Shown piece after piece: positions 59,021 through 64,000 of a stretch of DNA of 64,000 nt. The notes under the pieces were generated by a model. That model ran no database searches. It had not been told where the DNA came from and saw only the letters and a list, made by a program, of their open reading frames with translations. Positions within the stretch are counted from its first letter, which is position 1; the number at the start of each line of letters is the position of its first letter. The DNA is from Mariannaea sp. PMI_226 (taxonomy: Eukaryota; Ascomycota; Sordariomycetes; Hypocreales; Nectriaceae): contig JANFOG010000003.1 in NCBI GenBank assembly GCA_024336345.1, forward strand, positions 3,106,501-3,170,500, read 5' to 3'. The translations under genes and the position numbers were made by a program.

Positions 59021-59913
59021 ATTGAATGAGAGTATGATGGTCGATTAACAACTAATTGTCAAAAGATGAAAGATAGAGGGGCAAAATAAAATTCGCCCGT
59101 GCGTTGGAGGTCTTTTGGAACTCTATGAGGCACTGTTGCAGCCAACTAACACGAGGATGACGAAACTTGGATAGAGTAGAGACTAGGTGAAGTACCACAA
59201 GCTGATAATCTTAGGATCGAACTATTTTCTTGAGGGGGCATCAGGGACCGTTAAATGTATCCGTCTTGCGTCGAATCAAGAGGCGTCCACAAGGCGACAT
59301 CGGGACTAAACATGACATGTGCAGAGTCCAACACTTCCGGAGAAATTTTCGGAGGCTGACTGCCAGGTGACGCTATCTCCACATACCCAAGCTGTTTCCA
59401 CCAGACGGGGTAGGCTAAACTCTCAGCCACCAATACGAGCACTCCATGTTCAGATCGTCCAGTCGGGCTGGTCCGTTCTTGGTTTCTCGTCGTGGTCAGG
59501 GGTAGGGTTTGCCTACCCACCTTACTCATTTTGTCGAGTCTGGGGATACTGGGTCTGACGACGATGGTCGATTACAATCTTTAACTCCGTGCCATGTTTT
59601 TTTCTCAACTCCTTGCTTTGTCACTCGTCCAAGCCGGGATACAGGATAACCGGGGTGTCTGGTTCGATCAAGTGTGAAGCCGTGCCCCATTCGTGCCACA
59701 TCCTTTTTGGAGGCTTGCCAGGTTGATGAGACGGGCTATCCTTTCTCCCCGGACAGACCAAAGCATGGAGAATTGCCTATATATGTTGACATGAAGTCCC
59801 CCAGTTTGAGCTAAGAATTGTCGTTGTTGCATCATCACCTCGAGCTTTTGTTGTTCTTTTTTATACCCTAACAGAGACGGCTTCCAAACTTCTGTTTCCG
59901 TTGTCACAACATC
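59021..59913. promoter_or_regulatory. Shared bidirectional promoter region, TauD / ACS transporter
   Basis: 893 bp between divergently transcribed genes. A shared regulator is likely if they form one uptake and cleavage unit. I could not assign a Zn2Cys6, sulfur-control (CYS3-type) or nitrogen-control site with confidence. Confidence 0.55.
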
Positions 59914-61954
59914 ATGGGCAACCCAGATATTGAGGCCCGGCCAGTGACACTGGTTCGGTCCAACTCGGGAGATGTCTCCAAGCATCAAGTCGAGGTTGGC
60001 CGTGAGAATCTTCACTCAGCCTTGGCTCCTCACGATTCCTACGAAGGTGGGCATCGATGGGACCCTGCCGCGACATGGACCGCCGAGGAAGAGAGACGTG
60101 TCGTTCGCAAAACCGACCTGTATTTGCTCAGTTGGCTTTGCCTTATGGTACGTCGTTATATGCATGACCCCGCCGAATGCTACATCCCCCACAGTCGATC
60201 AATTGTGCTAACAGGGGGGGATTACTTTATCGTCGATAGTTCTTTGGCCTGCAGCTCGACCGCGGCAATCTTAGCAACGCTCTCGCAGATGGCTTGCTGG
60301 ATGATCTGGGGCTAACGACCGATGATTACAACAATGTAAGCTTATGCGTCCTAAATCACTAATGTACTCCAGATAATAATGGCCATAATCTAGGGAACCA
60401 CCATTCAGCTGCTCTGCTTTCTAGCTGCCGAATTCCCCGTGCAGTTTCTCACCAAGAGATTTGGTTTCAAGCAAATTTTGCCTACTGTATGTGACCTTGT
60501 ACCGCATCGTTATGCCGAAGTACTAAACTCCATTACTTAATAGCTCATGATTTGCTGGGGTCTTGTTTGTAAGCTCATATATTCCAACATCGCACACTGA
60601 ATACAGTGGCACATTGCTAACCGCAGAATTTCACGCAGCAACCTTCCAGGCCTTCATGACAGGTCGAGCATCGTTCTACGTTACTCGTGCCTTTATCGGC
60701 CTTTTTGAAGGAGGCTTCATCCCCGGAGTTGTTCTGTTTGCTAGTTACTTTTACAAGTCAAAGGAACTCTCCCTCCGTCTCGCCGCTTTCTGGTCCACAC
60801 TCAACATCGCTAGTAAGCCCTCTTCCTATGCAGCAGTTTCGGGATATGCACCTAATCACACCTCAAATAGGAGTCATCTCCGCTCTTCTTGCCGCGGGAT
60901 TCATTGAAATGCGCGGTGTTGCTGGCAAGGCCGGATGGTTCTGGCTTCTTCTCCTCGAAGGCCTCCTCACTGTCGTCCTTGGCGCCCTCTCGCTAGCTTA
61001 TCTGCCTACCTCCCCAACCGGAACTAAGTCTCTTATCTGGCGCAAGCCCTGGTATACCGAGCGGGAGGAGGTCATTATGGTCAACCGCATTCTCCGTGAC
61101 GACCCAGCCAAAGGTCTTACAGCCCTCACTGAGCCTGCAACCATGGCCGACGTCAAGGCTGCCTGGTCGGATCCTTCACTCTGGGGTCTATACTTCATCG
61201 GCCTCATCGCCTATATCCCCGCTACTCCTGTGCAGGCTTATCTAACTCTGACCCTGAAGCGTGTCGGCAAGTTCAGCACTCTTGCCAGCAACCTCCTTAC
61301 CGCTCCATCTGCCGCCATTCAGATCTTCACCATGCTGGCTCTGTCATACAGCTCTGAGTATTTCAGCGAAAGATCGTTTCACTGTCTCATTGGAGAGATA
61401 TGGTCGCTCCCAATGTTTATTTCACTGCTCACAATTCCCGATGAGGGTCGGGAATGGGGCCGTTTTAGCATCATCACGCTGATCTCCGGCTACCCTTACT
61501 TCCACCCTATCGTCAGTTCGTGGATTTCTGAGAACTCATTTGATGTTAAGAAGCGAGCTATTGCCGCCGCGACCTACAACGTAATTGTCCAGATGTACGT
61601 CTTAAAAATCTTATCCCTTTCTTCCCCCATTCAACCTGTCCCCCTCCGCCCTCCTCTCCTCTCCTCAATCTGCCTTTTACTAATACAGAGAACAGTGGAA
61701 GTGTCATTGGCAGCCAGATCTATCGCAAATGGGACGCTCCATTCTACAAGACTGGAAACAAGGTGTGCGTTTCGATCTTGGCGCTCGCTGTTGTCACGTT
61801 CCTTGTGCAACGCCAGTGGCTCATTCGCCTAAACAAGAAGAAAGAAGTTGAATGGGCGCAGATGACATCTGAGCAGAAGATCGAATATCAGACTGACCAA
61901 GAGGCCCGAGAGAAAGATGGTAACAAGCGACTTGATTTTCGATACGCATATTGA
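59914..61954 (+). CDS. MFS transporter, anion:cation symporter (Dal5/Soa1) family
   Basis: Seven exons, 59914-60147, 60240-60335, 60394-60486, 60544-60568 (only 25 nt), 60639-60812, 60871-61594 and 61696-61954, give about 534 residues in one frame. The cytosolic N terminus leads into [13 protein letters not shown] and [18 protein letters not shown], the hallmark of the ACS family (DRxNxxNA). Further signatures are [27 protein letters not shown] and a [15 protein letters not shown] loop. About twelve transmembrane helices are expected. Members import allantoate, nicotinate, pantothenate or, in yeast Soa1, sulfonates and other sulfur anions. Adjacency to the TauD-type dioxygenase favours an organic sulfonate, as inference. 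Plasma membrane, proton symport. Confidence 0.9.
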
Positions 61955-62518
61955 AGGGATTCCTGGTGGCCTGCGCTGGTATTTATTTGCCTCATTAATT
62001 AGCTGTTGTGTGCTTTGGCACAATCATCAATTATCCCACTGCTGGATTTTACGTAGTGGAGTTGTGGCTGCTTATGCCGAGCCAACCATTTTGAAGTCTT
62101 CTCTGCTCTATTTCCAAGCTGCTCCAGTTCCGTCTCAATTTGAGGACTAACTCAACATCCACTATTCTTAACTTACTGAAACCGGCGAGAACGTGCGTGC
62201 TTGGCACATTACAGTAGGGACTTTGGGCGGGTGAAGGGTGCAAGGCGAACGATGCGATGGCTCGAATGGCTCAATTTGGAATAAGCATCGCTAGCTAGCT
62301 GTTTCGTCCTACTTCGCATCATTAATTTTCCGCATAACTCGTAGCCATAACGTTAGACAGATATCTCCTTTATTTCGGCGCGGAGTTGTTAATCTTGACA
62401 AAACAGCTCGCACTTATTTACTTTCCAACGACCACTGCAGTATTCTTTTTTTTTTGTTTTTTTTTGGCTATCAACCACCCAAACACTTTCAGCACCTCCT
62501 CTGCCATTTCTATTCACT
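61955..62518. other. Intergenic spacer
   Basis: 564 bp between tandem plus-strand genes. A T-rich leader (62440-62466) precedes the next start codon. No coding signal. Confidence 0.5.
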
Positions 62519-62884
62519 ATGGGACTCCTTGGACTTATTTCCACCGGCCTCGTAGGCGGCATTCACGTCTATATCCTAGCCCTCGAAATGTTTCTCTGGA
62601 ACACTCCTAAAGGCCACAAGGCATTCAAGTTGACACCTGAGTTTGCTGAGCAGACCAAGGTTCTAGCTGCCAATCAGGGCTTATACAACGGTTTCCTCGC
62701 TGCGGGGCTCTTCTGGAGTGTCAGCCATCCTATCCCCGAATTCGCCCAACAACTTCAGCTCTTCTTTCTCGGCTGTGTTGGCGTGGCTGGTGTCTATGGA
62801 AGTCTGACTGCCTCCCGCCGTATTCTCTATGTTCAGGCCATTCCCGCCGCCATCTCAACTGGTCTCGTCCTAGCAGGTCTGTAG
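62519..62884 (+). CDS. DUF1304 small membrane protein
   Basis: A single exon of 121 residues. Four hydrophobic segments are visible, and the family pattern is clear: GGIHVYILALEMFLWNTPKG near the N terminus, and KVLAANQGLYNGFLAAGLFW at about residues 46-65. The family is widespread in bacteria and fungi and has no established function. The protein should be an integral membrane protein, probably of an internal or plasma membrane. The gene follows the ACS transporter by 564 bp on the same strand but has its own leader, so a shared role is only a possibility. Confidence 0.92.
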   Translation: MGLLGLISTGLVGGIHVYILALEMFLWNTPKGHKAFKLTPEFAEQTKVLAANQGLYNGFLAAGLFWSVSHPIPEFAQQLQLFFLGCVGVAGVYGSLTASRRILYVQAIPAAISTGLVLAGL

Positions 62885-63707
62885 GCAAAGGTACCAATGG
62901 ATTTGGGAAGGATTCAGCTGCAGAATAAACAGTCTCATTTATCAGTCTGTTCTGTTTGGAGGTGTACGGTCAATGGTGCATGAAAAAAGGCTGGAGCTTG
63001 GATAATGTGATGTAATTGACGGCTACGACTTACCCCCTCCTCTCCTCCTTTCCCAGCATTCTCAAGACTGAATGGAGTCACGATTTAGGAGGCAACTCGA
63101 CATATCAAGATTAAATACCGCAAACGAAGCAACATCGGCCAATCTGTCAAGCATTTCGTTATATAATGATTATGTGCAAAAAGCTCAGGCTTTGATGTCA
63201 CATTCCGTTCTAAGCTCGTCTACTTGTGATTTCCGGCCTTATTGGCCAATAGAAGCCATCTCTTCATTCAACAGATCTGCACATGCGATATGCAGTTAGT
63301 GTTACAGTGACCTCGGTTGTTTAGATACAGTTCCTGATCGTCTGACATACTCGCGAATGAGACGAGAGATTCCCACTCGGCAGCAAACAAGGTGTTCAAG
63401 CCCCAATGGCGAGAGAGCCAATTATGCCCCTCTATTCACTAACACAACTGTGGAAACCATTGACAGGGTCCCGCAAGGGTTACAACGAGTTAGTAGCGTG
63501 ATATAGAGTACATACTCGATGGCTTTTTTTATCTCACCTAACCATCCACCAGCATCCGAGGGGTAAGATTTGAAAAGCCCAAAATTGACACGAAGGACAT
63601 TTGTCGAAAGCTGCCCCAACTATGTATGACGTCAGATTCAATCACTGAAAGCCTCTAGCTGTCACTAAAGCTGTCCCCATCAAGAGCCGCTACTGCGGAC
63701 AGCTGCA
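62885..63707. other. Intergenic spacer
   Basis: 823 bp. A plus-strand frame at 63072-63299 (about 75 codons) has no recognised features and is left out. The rest is the presumed promoter of the gene at 63708. Confidence 0.5.
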
Positions 63708-64000
63708 ATGTCTGCCCTTGGCTGCTCAAGCAGCAGCATTCTCACCGCGTCTCGGCGCGTTGTCCCTCCCACTATCGCGCCGCTAATATTCCGTACCTTC
63801 CATTCTGATTCACTGCCCCTCCCCCGCATTACTCAAGCTCCATCACCGTCAAGCTTCACCTCCATTCTCCCATCACGATTTTCCACCCTTCAGTCCGCCA
63901 ATCCCTTCAGTTTCAGAACACGTTTTACACCCCAGTTCCGCAGCTCTGTCTTGCTTCAACAGCAGCGTCACTGCTCTTACCGGAGAGCCATGTATCGCAA
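63708..64000 (+). CDS. 5' part of a probable mitochondrial protein
   Basis: An open frame starts at ATG 63708 and runs uninterrupted off the right edge (about 97 codons). It is rich in Ser, Arg, Phe, Pro and Thr with a single acidic residue (Asp), and includes LTASRRVVPPTIAPLIFRTF and SSVLLQQQRHCSYRRAMYR. This composition is that of a mitochondrial targeting presequence. It holds no catalytic domain yet, so the product cannot be named. An intron may interrupt it outside the window. The first ATG after an in-frame upstream region was chosen. Confidence 0.6.
   Translation, partial: MSALGCSSSSILTASRRVVPPTIAPLIFRTFHSDSLPLPRITQAPSPSSFTSILPSRFSTLQSANPFSFRTRFTPQFRSSVLLQQQRHCSYRRAMYR

Overview
The window reads as nuclear DNA of a filamentous ascomycete, most likely a Sordariomycete and possibly Hypocreales. 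Supporting signs are many short introns of about 50-120 nt with GTRAGT-type donors, genes on both strands separated by 0.3-5 kb, Zn2Cys6 regulators, a Neurospora-type copper metallothionein, a fungal dysferlin-domain peroxin and an AA7 oligosaccharide oxidase. The species call is inference. Gene models were built by joining open frames at splice sites that keep phase and family motifs.

Layout. 0-1.8 kb: 3' part of a Na+/K+-type P-ATPase. 1.8-9 kb: long gene-poor DNA, a conserved unknown protein and homogentisate dioxygenase. 11-16.2 kb: dysferlin-domain peroxin, a four-helix membrane protein of unknown function and a GNAT acetyltransferase. 17.7 kb: a 25-residue copper metallothionein split by an intron, easily missed by ORF callers. 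20.5-28.5 kb: an unknown protein, a bicovalent-flavin AA7 oxidase, a class I glutamine amidotransferase-like protein and a Zn2Cys6 factor.

29.8-37.6 kb: three mitochondrial one-carbon genes lie side by side, namely serine hydroxymethyltransferase, glycine cleavage H protein and glycine decarboxylase P protein. Together they link glycine oxidation to serine synthesis in the matrix. T and L proteins are not in the window. A gene-free 5.3 kb stretch follows.

42.9-50.9 kb: an amino acid/choline/GABA-type permease, an NTF2-like protein, a membrane-anchored arylsulfotransferase-family protein and a tRNA-Val(AAC). 51.2-62.9 kb: an accessory-looking run of NmrA-like protein, aldo/keto reductase, Zn2Cys6 factor, TauD-type 2-oxoglutarate dioxygenase, a divergent Dal5/Soa1-type (ACS family) transporter and a DUF1304 membrane protein. 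The dioxygenase and transporter share one upstream region and look like a sulfonate (or similar organic acid) uptake-and-cleavage pair, perhaps run by the neighbouring regulator. The window ends inside a new gene with a mitochondrial-presequence-like N terminus.

Most promising leads are the glycine-cleavage gene neighbourhood, the TauD/ACS-transporter/regulator module and the tiny spliced metallothionein. I did not find a clearly new class of biological system.
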